Shown one piece after another: positions 1 through 8,600 of a stretch of 64,000 nucleotides of DNA; within the stretch, counting starts at the first letter, position 1, and every line of letters starts with the position of its first letter. The DNA is taken from positions 1 through 64,000 of the forward strand of contig JBJMGV010000039.1 in the NCBI GenBank assembly GCA_045807725.1, in the 5' to 3' direction. Source of the stretch: DATENM01 sp045807725 (GTDB taxonomy: Bacteria > Acidobacteriota > Blastocatellia > UBA7656). The translations under genes and the position numbers were made by a program. Under the pieces are notes generated by a model, which was not told where the DNA came from, searched no databases, and saw only the letters and a list, made by a program, of their open reading frames with translations.

Positions 1-222
1 AACGTGTCGCAGCGCATCACCCTGGTCGGATTGCCAGCCTATACACCGGAACTGAATCCGGCGGAGAGGCTCTGGCCGCTGGTGAAGGAGGGCGTAGCGA
101 ATGAATCGTTCAAAGATCTTGGCGCCTTAGAGCGGCGCGTCTGTCGGCGAGTTCGCCGCATCGGCGAAGATCGAGAGATACTGGCCTCGCGGCTAAACTA
201 CCATTGGTGGCCGACTGGCTAA
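1..222 (+). CDS. IS630-family transposase, C-terminal part (cut by window edge)
   Basis: This is the last ~74 codons of a DDE transposase, and the frame runs off the left edge. The segment LPAYTPELNPAERLWPLVKE is the conserved C-terminal block of IS630/Tc1-mariner-type enzymes, with the third catalytic acidic residue in the NPAE context. The terminal WWPTG tail after NYHW is also usual for this family. The rest of the catalytic core lies outside the window, so activity cannot be judged. Downstream, at 251, lies a gene fragment open in another frame, which suggests the element landed in or next to that gene. IS630 elements target TA, and a TATA is present at 249-252 (ggTATAagc), but the end cannot be fixed without the left end. 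Confidence 0.85.
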   Translation, partial: NVSQRITLVGLPAYTPELNPAERLWPLVKEGVANESFKDLGALERRVCRRVRRIGEDREILASRLNYHWWPTG

Positions 223-250
223 TTCACCTTATTTTGTTCTGCAAGTCGGT

Positions 251-460
251 ATAAGCTACCGCGAAAAGAAGGATAGGAAATCCATTTTGCGGCGGCGACA
301 AGTAGCTGAGAGACAGGAACAGCGATCTAGTGGGCTATCTTACTTAGGTCTGTTTGATGAAGACGACTCATTACGAAAGGCTGTTTGGCAATGGGGTGAA
401 ACATATCATCTCAATTCCGATTGGTGTTACGATGCTGCCTTTCTGTCACTGAGTAATTGA
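251..460 (+). pseudogene. 5' remnant of a broken gene, in frame with the next CDS
   Basis: Reading from the end of the IS-like DNA, an open frame gives a protein-like sequence rich in W, Y and charged residues (for example AVWQWGETYHLNSDWCYDAA), ending in TGA at 458-460. After that stop the same frame continues open for 29 codons to the ATG at 548 and on to 1114. The two pieces look like one gene of about 290 codons that has lost its 5' end, probably to the IS630 insertion, and gained a TGA stop. Base composition is AT-richer than the rest of the window. No family was recognised. A selenocysteine reading of TGA is unlikely, as no downstream SECIS-like hairpin was noticed. Confidence 0.45.
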
Positions 461-547
461 TATCAGTTCAAAGAGAGGGCCGGGAAGCGGTTTGAGACTC
501 TTCCGTTCTCCGGTCACTCTGATTATCTTGGGTTTGGTTCTCAGCTA

Positions 548-1114
548 ATGGTGCATAGTCTGGCAAGTATGCCTCGTGACTCCTTAAACGAGGAGCAAAA
601 GGCGCTGGTAGACTCCTTCACCAAGCGGCAATTTGTAGAATCCTTCGATGAACATCAGCGCGCTTTCTTGTCATACTATCCCTTTGACCCTCATATCTAC
701 AGTGACGAATTCTTCTTGGAACAAATAGAACAATTGATTGAGTCAGGGACACCTTCAGTAAATCCTGTACTGCCCGTTCTCACCTTATTGAACATCTCTG
801 ATCGTGAGAAACTTCGCTTCATGTTATTCGAAAGAGCAAAAGAGCTGTGGGAGAGATTGAAACAAGTCGCAGGGAAAGAAAGTAGTGTGAAGCCCATGGA
901 AGTAGGAGCCGACGAGATAAACAAGCACCTTGAATGGGCAGTCAGGTATCAAGTTTTTGAAGAAAGATTCTATTTGATTGAGGGATCCAAATGGAAAGAT
1001 CAGTGGGACAAGAAAAAAGCCTATGCGAAAGTAAGGAAAGCGGCACTCCACATACTAGAATCCGTTGACCTCAACCCCAGACCTGCCACCAGAGGCCGCC
1101 GCCGCAATCCTTAA
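548..1114 (+). CDS. Hypothetical protein, probably 3' part of a disrupted gene
   Basis: 188 codons from the first ATG after the upstream in-frame TGA. The product is acidic to neutral, mainly helical by composition, with no signal peptide or membrane segment, and ends in an Arg-rich tail (RGRRRNP). No family was recognised. There is no Shine-Dalgarno sequence before ATG 548, while the frame is open upstream back to 461. This supports the view that the ATG is not a natural start and that the coding sequence is the tail of the gene whose head lies at 251-460. Codon use is visibly more AT-rich than in the chromosomal genes further right, consistent with recent transfer. Confidence 0.5.
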   Translation: MVHSLASMPRDSLNEEQKALVDSFTKRQFVESFDEHQRAFLSYYPFDPHIYSDEFFLEQIEQLIESGTPSVNPVLPVLTLLNISDREKLRFMLFERAKELWERLKQVAGKESSVKPMEVGADEINKHLEWAVRYQVFEERFYLIEGSKWKDQWDKKKAYAKVRKAALHILESVDLNPRPATRGRRRNP

Positions 1115-1153
1115 ATTGCAACTTACACGCCCTAAAAATCAATAAAATAAATC

Positions 1154-1197
1154 TTCCTTAGTTACATTTTTGCTTGCTTTAATCCGCTTGTAACAAG
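1154..1197 (+). promoter_or_regulatory. Candidate promoter and palindromic operator of the integrative element
   Basis: An AT-rich stretch precedes the first HTH gene. A -35-like TTCCTT (1154-1159) and a -10-like TTTAAT (1178-1183) are 18 bp apart. Directly after lies the palindrome CTTGTAACAAG (1187-1197), well placed for repression by the HTH protein encoded just downstream. This is inference from layout only. Confidence 0.35.
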
Positions 1198-1217
1198 TTG
1201 AAAGTGAGGAAGCAAGC

Positions 1218-1409
1218 ATGAGCGAACTTCTGATTGCGAGCGAAGCAGCCAAGCTGCTTGATTGCACTGCCGCCAACATCCGGGCGCTTGAACGCGCTGG
1301 CAAAGTGCCTGCACTGCGAACGGCAAGCGGCGTACGAATTTTCAGACGTGAGGACGTTGACCGCCTAGCACTGGAACGGCAACGGAAAAGAGATGCAAGT
1401 TTGAGCTAA
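1218..1409 (+). CDS. Small HTH (excisionase/MerR-like) DNA-binding protein
   Basis: 63 aa. The N-terminal half has the pattern of the helix-turn-helix 17/excisionase family: LLIASEAAKLLDCTAANIRA forms the two helices, followed by the wing strand VPALRTASGVRIFRREDVDRL. Such proteins act as excisionases or as repressors of integrative elements. A Shine-Dalgarno AGTGAGGAA stands before ATG 1218. It is the first gene of the element that ends with the integrase at 4991 and sits behind a palindrome that could be its operator. A hairpin follows at 1424. Whether it is the excisionase or a regulator cannot be told, because a second HTH protein (3467) lies next to the integrase and is the more usual place for an Xis. 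Confidence 0.75.
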   Translation: MSELLIASEAAKLLDCTAANIRALERAGKVPALRTASGVRIFRREDVDRLALERQRKRDASLS

Positions 1410-1423
1410 GGTGTGGAAACAAT

Positions 1424-1447
1424 AAAGGCGGCCCGCCAGCCGCCTTT
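1424..1447 (+). terminator. Hairpin after the HTH gene
   Basis: Stem AAAGGCGGC / GCCGCCTTT with a 6-nt loop. Only a short T tract follows, so it could be a weak terminator or an attenuator between the HTH gene and the replication genes. Confidence 0.55.
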
Positions 1448-1475
1448 ATCGATCAATCTATAACCGAGCTTTACA

Positions 1476-1799
1476 ATGCTAAATATAGGCCAAAACCAAC
1501 ACACTTGCAATGGCCTGCAATTACTGAATCACGACCGTCTGTTACTAAGCAAAGCACGTTCAATTCGTGTCGTCATCGCCAGTAACTTTGCGCACGAGAC
1601 GGCTTACTTCGTGGCAGTCATTTATGTCGGCTCGTCAATCTTTCACTACTTGGACGGCTGGCTCGATGGCAGCACCGCAGAACGCGCTTGGCTTCATGCG
1701 CTTGGCCTCGCCTTTGAGTGGCGTGATCGCCACACGCCGAATGCTCGCTTATTTATCTGCAATCTGGATAACGATGGGGCGCGGAGGCAAGCAGCGTGA
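1476..1799 (+). CDS. Hypothetical protein of the integrative element
   Basis: 107 aa, no recognised family. The middle is hydrophobic (FVAVIYVGSSIFHYLDGWLDG) and is followed by a Trp/Arg-rich part, but there is no clear signal peptide. Its stop overlaps the GTG start of the replication ATPase by 4 bp (GTGA at 1796-1799), which points to translational coupling and to this being the real frame rather than the overlapping +1 frame. It may be an accessory factor of the replication module. No function is proposed. Confidence 0.5.
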   Translation: MLNIGQNQHTCNGLQLLNHDRLLLSKARSIRVVIASNFAHETAYFVAVIYVGSSIFHYLDGWLDGSTAERAWLHALGLAFEWRDRHTPNARLFICNLDNDGARRQAA

Positions 1800-3466
1800 G
1801 TACAAACACCGTTGAGTATCTACTCGAAGAACGTGGCTTGCCCGCTGACATCCCGGCAGAGAAGGCCATTTTGGGCGCGGTGTTGCTCAACAACGAGCTG
1901 CTTGCTGAAGTCGAAGACTCGCTTCAAGCAAGCGACTTCTTCCTTGATGCTCATCGTCGCATTCTCCGCTCAATGGTGAATCTCGCTCGTCAGGGAATGG
2001 CTATCGATCCAGTGACACTTGGAGCTGATCTTCGGGCGCACAACTACTTTGAGCAGGTTGGGGGGCTAACCTACCTTACGTCATTAGATGATGGTCTGCC
2101 GCGGATGGATCGGATCGACTACTACGCGCGCATCGTCAAACAGAAAGCCAAGCGCCGTCGGCTGGTGATGGCAGCGGCTGATGTCTTCAATAAGGCGATT
2201 GATGAAGTCGATGACGAGACAACCGCTGCCGCCGTCGAGCGCCTCGTCACCGAAATGCCTAATAGTGCAGATGAGTTGTGTGGCATCTATTCATCGCTTG
2301 ACGAATTCTTCTGCGCAGACATTTGCGAGCCTGAGCGGATTTTGGTCGGCCTGCATCGGGGTGAGGTGGCGGGCCTGTTCGCCGTCACCAACTTTGGCAA
2401 GAGCACCTTGCTGCTCAATGTTGCTTTGTCGGTTGCCGCTGGGCAGGTCTGCTCGCCGCTCGCGCCAACGGGCTCAAAGCCGTTGCGTGTCCTCTATATC
2501 GACTGCGAGTCGCCGGCAGCTCGGCTCCGTGCAGACATTCAGACGATGCTCGGCAACATCGCGGACGCTCGTACGGCAAGAGAAAACTTCTCTGTAATCG
2601 TTGATGCTGTGATCAGCGATAGTCCGTTAAATCTCAGCAGGCCAGATCATCTCAAGCACATCACCAAGCTGGCGAAAGCCTTTGGCGCTGATCTGGTCAT
2701 CATTGACACGGCGGCCAGCGCCTTCGAGTTTCAGGATGAAAACAATAATGCGGAAGTCACACGGCGCGTGATGAAGCCCCTCAAGCGATTGGCGCGCGAA
2801 GCCGATTGCGCGGTGATCTTCTCGCATCATATTGGCAAGACCAACGAAACGCAGACCGGCGAAAGCGCCTATCGAGGGCGCGGTGCATCGGCATTCGGTG
2901 CGCTCTCCAGGACGGTTTTCACGCTGGAGCGCGATGCCAAGAAGGGGCCAGAATACACGATTTTGAGTTGCGCGAAGATCAAAGGCCAGTCCTTTGAACC
3001 GACGCTTATGAAGCTCAACCACGAAATGCGCTGGTTTGAACTGTGCGCTGAGAAGCCGGAAACCAAGCGGCAGCCGCCGACAGCCCGGGAGATAGCCAAC
3101 TTTGTGGCCCAACGAGGCGAGACCCGATCAGCAGAGATCAAAAAGCACTTTGCCGGTCGAGGATCGGAGCGGACTATCGATGATCGAATCCAGGAAGCAA
3201 TGGAACTCGGTTTGATCGAAAAGCCCAATCAGCAAGCTCCCTGGCGAGTATGCAACGACAAAAGCAAGCTTTTTGAGGTGCCACCGCAAACAACAGAAGA
3301 ATTAACGACTTCTGAAGGTTCGCAAGTGCGCAACTCCTATAAGGAATTGCAGACTGCGAACTCAAAGCTTAATGAAGGTGTTTCTGTGGAGATGGTTCAA
3401 TGTAGCTGCGGCTCAAAAGGCTTGCCCAATAGGTTGTGTGAGCGCTGCGGTGAGTTCTTGAGGTGA
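1796..3466 (+). CDS. DnaB-N / RecA-like (RepA-type) replication ATPase
   Basis: 556 aa. Residues about 18-125 match the N-terminal helical domain of replicative helicase DnaB (AEKAILGAVLLNNELLAEVE, then FFLDAHRRI). Residues about 180-400 form a RecA-like P-loop core of the AAA_25/RepA type: Walker A around 196-204 (VTNFGKST), Walker B LVIIDT at 300-305, and a later SHHIGK segment as in hexameric RepA helicases. A winged-helix stretch follows (about 440-495), and the tail has a CxC...CxxC zinc-ribbon-like motif. Oddly, the first glycine of the Walker A consensus is replaced by Ala. The gene is probably the replication initiator/helicase of the integrative element and is coupled to the gene before it. 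It is not the chromosomal dnaB, since the C-terminal half is not DnaB-C. Confidence 0.8.
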   Translation: MSTNTVEYLLEERGLPADIPAEKAILGAVLLNNELLAEVEDSLQASDFFLDAHRRILRSMVNLARQGMAIDPVTLGADLRAHNYFEQVGGLTYLTSLDDGLPRMDRIDYYARIVKQKAKRRRLVMAAADVFNKAIDEVDDETTAAAVERLVTEMPNSADELCGIYSSLDEFFCADICEPERILVGLHRGEVAGLFAVTNFGKSTLLLNVALSVAAGQVCSPLAPTGSKPLRVLYIDCESPAARLRADIQTMLGNIADARTARENFSVIVDAVISDSPLNLSRPDHLKHITKLAKAFGADLVIIDTAASAFEFQDENNNAEVTRRVMKPLKRLAREADCAVIFSHHIGKTNETQTGESAYRGRGASAFGALSRTVFTLERDAKKGPEYTILSCAKIKGQSFEPTLMKLNHEMRWFELCAEKPETKRQPPTAREIANFVAQRGETRSAEIKKHFAGRGSERTIDDRIQEAMELGLIEKPNQQAPWRVCNDKSKLFEVPPQTTEELTTSEGSQVRNSYKELQTANSKLNEGVSVEMVQCSCGSKGLPNRLCERCGEFLR

Positions 3467-3757
3467 ATGATGAAACCTATAGCCTTTCCAATCAAACGCA
3501 CTGATGCCGGCGCACACACCGAGTCGCTTGATCTACCGGGGCCGCGTATCTGGACGCCGAAGCACCTGGCTGACTTCCTCGGCGTCTCGGTGTCGTGGGT
3601 CTACAAGCGCACAGAGGCCGCCGCGGACGATCCTATTCCGCGCGTCGCCAGCGTGGGCCGGCTGCGCTTCGACACACACGCGCCAGCCTTTCAGGCGTGG
3701 CTGCGGCGGCAGGGCGTCGGCTCGGAGCGCGTTGACGAGGGCGGCGGCGATGAATAG
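3467..3757 (+). CDS. HTH protein next to integrase, probable excisionase/recombination directionality factor
   Basis: 96 aa. Residues about 25-85 have the helix-turn-helix 17 pattern: WTPKHLADFLGVSVSWVYKR, then a wing IPRVASVGRLRFDT. It starts immediately after the stop of the replication ATPase (TGA then ATG ATG), so the second ATG at 3470 is also possible. The end overlaps the ATG at 3750 in the integrase frame. Position directly upstream of the integrase is typical of Xis proteins. The 3' part is far more GC-rich than the start. Confidence 0.7.
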   Translation: MMKPIAFPIKRTDAGAHTESLDLPGPRIWTPKHLADFLGVSVSWVYKRTEAAADDPIPRVASVGRLRFDTHAPAFQAWLRRQGVGSERVDEGGGDE

Positions 3758-3806
3758 AGTAGCGGGGGAAACAGAACGCGGGCCAAAAGAAAGGAGACCC
3801 CTTCTG

Positions 3807-4991
3807 ATGACCCGCAAACGCAAAAGCTACCAACGTGGCAACGTCGCGCTGCACTTCGGCGTCTGGACGTTGCGCTATCGTGAACTCGACCACCGCACGG
3901 GCAAGTGGCTCATCAAGCGCGAGCGGCTGGGCAAGTTCAAAAACAAGAAGGCCGCGCTACGTGCAGCCGAGCCGATTATGGCACGGGTGAACGAGCATAA
4001 CAACTCGGACAGGCCGCCCGAAGCTCTGCATCTGACCTTCAGGCAGTTTGTCGATTCCAGGTGGAAGGCATACAGCGTGACTGCCCAGCATCAACCGTCA
4101 ACACTCGACTGCTACAACAGCCTGCTGAGATGCCATCTGCTGCCGTACTTCGGCGAGATGCTTCTGAAAGATATCAAGCCGATACACGTCAGCGAGTTTC
4201 TTGAAGCCTTCGACGCGAAATCTGGGAAGCGTGTGGGAATGCTTTACGCGCTGCTGCGTGTGATGTTCTCGCTTGCGGCTGACTATGACCTGATCGAGCA
4301 GAGTCCCGTCAGGACGAAGCTGCACAAACCTGACGTCGAGAAGGCCGAAAAGCCGACGCTCGCCGCTAAAGAGATTCGCGCCATTCTGGATCATCTCGAT
4401 GATCAAGGAAGGCTGCGGGCGCTGTTGATCGCCGTTACTGGGCTTCGAATCAATGAGGCCCTTGCGCTCCGATGGATAGACTTCGATGAACAGTCGCGGG
4501 AGATTCATGTGGAGCACACACTTTACAAGCAGCGCCTTAAACCTCCGAAGTCAGCGACAAGCCGGCGCACCCTGCGCCTGCACCCGTCCGTCTCCTATCT
4601 GCTCGCCGCCCACAAAGCGGAGTCCGACTTTACGGCTGGTGAAGATTTCATCTTCTGCCGGGCAAGCGGCGAGCCGCTACGCGATACGTCGATGCGCAGG
4701 CGTCTCTACCAGGCAATGGATGCAGTAGGGATCGAACGCGGCGACCGCACGCACGGTTTTCACATCTTCAGACACACGGCGGGCAGCCTGATGTACGCCC
4801 GCTCGCGTGACCTGAAGCTAGTGCAGGGCGCGCTCGGACACTCCGGTATCTCGATCACATCGGACATCTACGTGCATCTCGACGGCGACCGCGTTGCCGA
4901 GGGCACGGAGATGCTGGCAGAGGATATTCTGGGTGATTTTTTGGCGAACTGTGACCTAACTGTGACCGAAGAGAGCAAGATGGTCAGCTAA
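3807..4991 (+). CDS. Tyrosine recombinase (site-specific integrase)
   Basis: 394 aa from ATG 3807, chosen because AAGGAGA lies 9 bp upstream; ATG 3750 in the same frame would add 19 residues. The N-terminus has a small Arim-N/AP2-like DNA-binding region (GVWTLRYRELDHRTGKW), then a SAM-like core-binding domain (about 75-170). The catalytic domain carries the full set: R214 (VTGLRINEA), K248, H319-x-x-R322 (FHIFRHTAG), H345 (LGHS) and the nucleophile Y355 (SDIYVHLD). It would integrate and excise the element 1.2-5.0 kb. No tRNA gene abuts it, so the attachment site is not obvious. It seems intact. Confidence 0.93.
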   Translation: MTRKRKSYQRGNVALHFGVWTLRYRELDHRTGKWLIKRERLGKFKNKKAALRAAEPIMARVNEHNNSDRPPEALHLTFRQFVDSRWKAYSVTAQHQPSTLDCYNSLLRCHLLPYFGEMLLKDIKPIHVSEFLEAFDAKSGKRVGMLYALLRVMFSLAADYDLIEQSPVRTKLHKPDVEKAEKPTLAAKEIRAILDHLDDQGRLRALLIAVTGLRINEALALRWIDFDEQSREIHVEHTLYKQRLKPPKSATSRRTLRLHPSVSYLLAAHKAESDFTAGEDFIFCRASGEPLRDTSMRRRLYQAMDAVGIERGDRTHGFHIFRHTAGSLMYARSRDLKLVQGALGHSGISITSDIYVHLDGDRVAEGTEMLAEDILGDFLANCDLTVTEESKMVS

Positions 4992-5002
4992 ATCGAACAA
5001 TC

Positions 5003-5029
5003 AAAGCGGTTCTCCAAAGCCGCTTTTAA
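5003..5029 (+). terminator. Terminator after the integrase
   Basis: Stem AAAGCGG / CCGCTTT (5003-5009 and 5020-5026) with a 10-nt loop and a T-rich 3' side. It lies 11 bp after the integrase stop. A second small inverted repeat (AAGAGT...ACTCTT) follows immediately. Confidence 0.7.
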
Positions 5030-5036
5030 GAGTATG

Positions 5037-5276
5037 TTAAAACTCTTCGGCAAGACGCGCGCCCGCTTCGGCGATGAATAAGAGCGCTTCTGTATCGCTT
5101 CGGCAGCCGCCGCTATAGAAGTGAGCGGAGAGTAAGCCGGCAATATCTTCAGAAAGAAAATGCCCGGCCCCTGTCTTATTGCGACCGATTGAAATAAGCA
5201 GGCCGCTGCCGATGGCTTTCAAAAAGAGCGAGTTAATTGCCTGCCTTGTATAATCTGTAGCGAGTGGCTACCAAGT
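5037..5276 (-). other. Possible gene remnant on the minus strand beside the integrase
   Basis: A minus-strand frame is open from about 5276 to the TAA at 5037 (about 75 codons). The translation looks protein-like, ending GARLAEEF, but there is no ATG near its start (only TTG at 5222) and no Shine-Dalgarno site. It may be the tail of a chromosomal gene truncated by the integration event. No family was recognised. Confidence 0.25.
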
Positions 5277-5660
5277 GACCCGAAGGTCTGGAAACCGAGT
5301 ATCCGCAAGCAATGATGAGTATTTTCTTGAAGGCTCCAGACTGAGCCGGCAAGAAGGCAATAGCCTTGAATTAGCAGTGCTCGTTCTGAAACATCATGAT
5401 CTCTATCCAAGACCGGGGAAGAGGAATGCCAAATGCTTAAATCGAGTTAGCTCCTCATGCGCTTGACGGTTGTATCTGAAAGAAGTTTAAATGAGCGCCT
5501 TGATTGAAATATCAGAAGTACGCCGGGCGGCCAAAGCGCCGCCTGCCAGAATTGTCAATCCTGAGGTATGAGAAGTGTGAAATCACGGTCCAGCGCCTGC
5601 TGGAATGAGTTCATGCTGAAGAAGCCATACGTTTTACAGTTTAACTTTGGAGAGGGATAG
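5277..5660. other. Intergenic region with no convincing gene
   Basis: Short open frames exist on both strands but lack start signals and protein-like character. The last ~30 bp hold the Shine-Dalgarno region of the large secreted protein (GGAGAGGG at 5650). Nothing else was recognised. Confidence 0.5.
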
Positions 5661-8600
5661 ATGAACATCAAGAGAATTATGCTGATCGCCGGGCTGGCTG
5701 TGGCAATAGCCGCTCTGGCCTTGCCACTGGCGAGCTTCAAGGCTCGCGCCGCCGGCTCTTCGGCTGAACCTCGTGCCACTGTGACGGGCACGACAGCTAA
5801 CGCCGGGATGGCCGCTGGCACAGTGGTAGCGGCTCAACCAGAGGCAGTCGAGCCTGTCGCTTCCCAGGAAGCAGCAGGCCACATCTCGCCCAGCACGCTC
5901 GAAACTTTGGGCATTCAACGGGTGCCGAAAGGCAAGCTCGCCGCTGCTTCGGCTAAGGCCGCGCAGCACATTCTGGCGAGTCCGAATGGCAAGGCGATTC
6001 CCCTGCCTGCCGACCACACCTTGAGAGTGTCAACACCGCAGGCGCTTCAGCCTGGGCCGCCGCTGTTCGGCGAGCCGGCGGTGCTCAACGTCAATGACGC
6101 CCTTTCGGCAGCCTTGATCACGACCATCGGCGGGCGCGACACGCAGTTTTCAGAAGTCGCCTTGCTGGCCGACTGGGATGGCCGCGAGGATTGCGTCGCC
6201 GACCGCGGCGCGAAGATCGACGATTTTTCAGGCGTTGAGTCGGATATCGATTTTACGCTGACGCGCGCGGCAATCTCCGAGCACACGCGTGGCAATGGCC
6301 ACCCGTTTTTCAACGTCTACTATTACGGCGACTCGGTCGGCAACGTCTGGATCGGCGTCGATTTTACCGGCAGCCCGCTGGTGGATGTCCTGTTCCAGAT
6401 CAACCTGCCATCACTGGTCAACACGGGGGCGAACGGCGGCTTCACGCTGGGCAACCCGACGGCGGGCGATTGTATGGATGACCAGGCGACGGTCACTGGC
6501 ATCGCCGTCAACCCGGTCGCCGACCTCGGCGATTTTAGTCCCGCGCTGTGCGGTACGACCGGCGAAGTCGTTTACATTTCGGTGCATGATTCGGAAGGCT
6601 GCGCCAGCAATGCGGCGGGCAATCCGATCCGCACCCGCATCTTCGCCTTCGGCCTTACCGAAGGCTCGGATGCCGGCGGCGGCTTCATCACCTTCACCCC
6701 TAACCTGCGGCAGATTCTCCGCAGCAAGTTCTCCAACATCGCCGGCGTCTCGGTTGATGATGATGGCTCGCTGTACTATCAACTCGTCGACCTGATCCAG
6801 TTCACGGGCGGCGCTCTCTTCAAAGCGACCGAGCTAACGCGAACGGTTGCCAATTGCAGCATCCTCGGAGATGCCCCGGGCGGCGGGCTGGCTGGCCCGC
6901 GCATCAACCGCTTCATCCCATCGATTCCCGACCCGCCGACGCTGAATAGCTGGCAGGGAACGGCGGCCAACCCGGTAGTCATTTCCGGCGGCTCTCGCCA
7001 CACCAACTATGGCGGCGGCTCGTCCACGCTGTATGGCGACATCGTGGCGATCACCAACGCGCCGAGCGGCAATGCGCTCTACGCGGCAGTCTCGCGCTCG
7101 TTCGTGGCGACCGATGATCCGTTCACGCAGTTGACCGAAGGTCTCTTCCCGGCTCCCGCTGCCTTCACGGCTGGGACGCCTTCGATGGTCATCAGCTTCG
7201 CCGACTGCTCGGGCGCGTTCGATATCTGTTCGGGCAATGCGACGGGCGGCTTCACCACCAACGTCGGCGGCGCGATTCCTGCCGCTAATGGTATTGCCGA
7301 CGCGGCGGTTACCGGTCAGACGGTGACGCCGGGCGTCAACAACTATCGCGTCTTCGTGCTCGGCAACGGCCCCGACATTCGGCAGCCTGCCGGCGGCACG
7401 TCCATCGTTCCCAACACGCTGGCCAGTGTGCTGAAAGTTGATATGCAGATCGACTATCAGTCTCACTCCGGGCTGGCGGTGAATGAAGAAGGCACGGTCT
7501 TCGTCGTCTCTGGCGGCGCGCCGGGTGGACCGGGCAAGAACCCGTCGCCGATGCTGGGCGAGATTCTCTGCTTTGAAGATATGTGTCCGATGGACCGTCG
7601 GGCTGACTTCGTCGATCTGCGCGGCGACGCCTTCCCGAACCCGCCACTGAGCGGCGGCAACGTCGGCGACGGCGACAGTGATCGCTTCGATCACATCTTC
7701 TGGCAAGCGCCGATAGATCAGGTGACGCTGACGCCGACAGGCATTTCGGGCTTGGCGCGCGGCTTCCTGCGCTACACCAACCGCCTTGTCGGCACGAACC
7801 CGGCGGCAGTTCCGCTCGGCCCCGGCGTGACGCTGGGCACGACACAGCCGGTGCTTGGCGATGACGACTCTGCCGGCACGATCATCTTTGAAAACCTCGA
7901 TCCGGGTCATCAAGTGGCTGGCGGCGACGATCAGCACTCGCCGTTCCGCGGCGACGATGATGATGGAGCGGGCACGCCGGCATTGGCCGGAGCGCTCAAT
8001 GGCGGCTTCGAGTTCCTGTTCGGCGGCCCCGTAGGCACGGCTGGCTGCGTGTGGAACGGCTTCTTCTGGAACTCCAACGGCAACATCACGTTTGGCGCTG
8101 GCGACACCGACAACACGCCGACGGTGCCGGAGTTCCGCATCGGCCTGCCGAAGATCGCGCCGGCCTGGGCTGACTTTAACCCGTCTGCCCGTGCGACCAC
8201 TCTATCGGCCTTCCCTGTACAAGCGCTGGGCTTTGCCAACATCAATGCGTTCAAGGTGCGCTGGATCAACGTGCCGGAATTCGGCTCGGAAGGTTGCACC
8301 GGCACGAGCGTGTCGCCGGGCAATGCCAGCAACACATTTGCGGTGACGCTGTATGACGACGGCACCGGCATCGATGAGAACGCCTCACAGCCGTTGAGCC
8401 CGGCCAACCCGATTGGCAACAACGCCGTGCCGTTCGACCTGCAAGAAGGCCCGACCGACTTGCGCTTCACGCGTGAGCCGAACACGGGTGTGCTGGTCGG
8501 CTGCCCGCCACGTCCAGAAGGCAGCGGCATCTTCCTGTTCGAGTACGGTCGTATGGACCTGCTCGGCACCCCGGATCGCCCGGTCATCACCGGCTACTCG

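Larger units (their letters stand above)
1187..5029 (+). mobile_element. Compact integrative element (HTH, replication ATPase, Xis-like, integrase); limits approximate
   Basis: Five genes on one strand, several overlapping or abutting, with an integrase at one end and a palindrome/HTH pair at the other. Gene content (replication ATPase plus Xis/Int, no cargo, no capsid or conjugation genes) resembles small integrated replicons or phage satellites. Direct repeats marking attL/attR were not found by eye, so the borders are those of the gene cluster. Confidence 0.5.

Noticed and set aside
458..460. TGA as a selenocysteine codon
   Set aside because: No SECIS-like stem was noticed after it, and the IS630 remnant next to it makes a pseudogene more likely.
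6834..7937. Long minus-strand frame (367 aa) inside the secreted protein
   Set aside because: Antisense shadow caused by C/G-biased third positions; Arg-rich, no start site, the plus gene is clearly coding.
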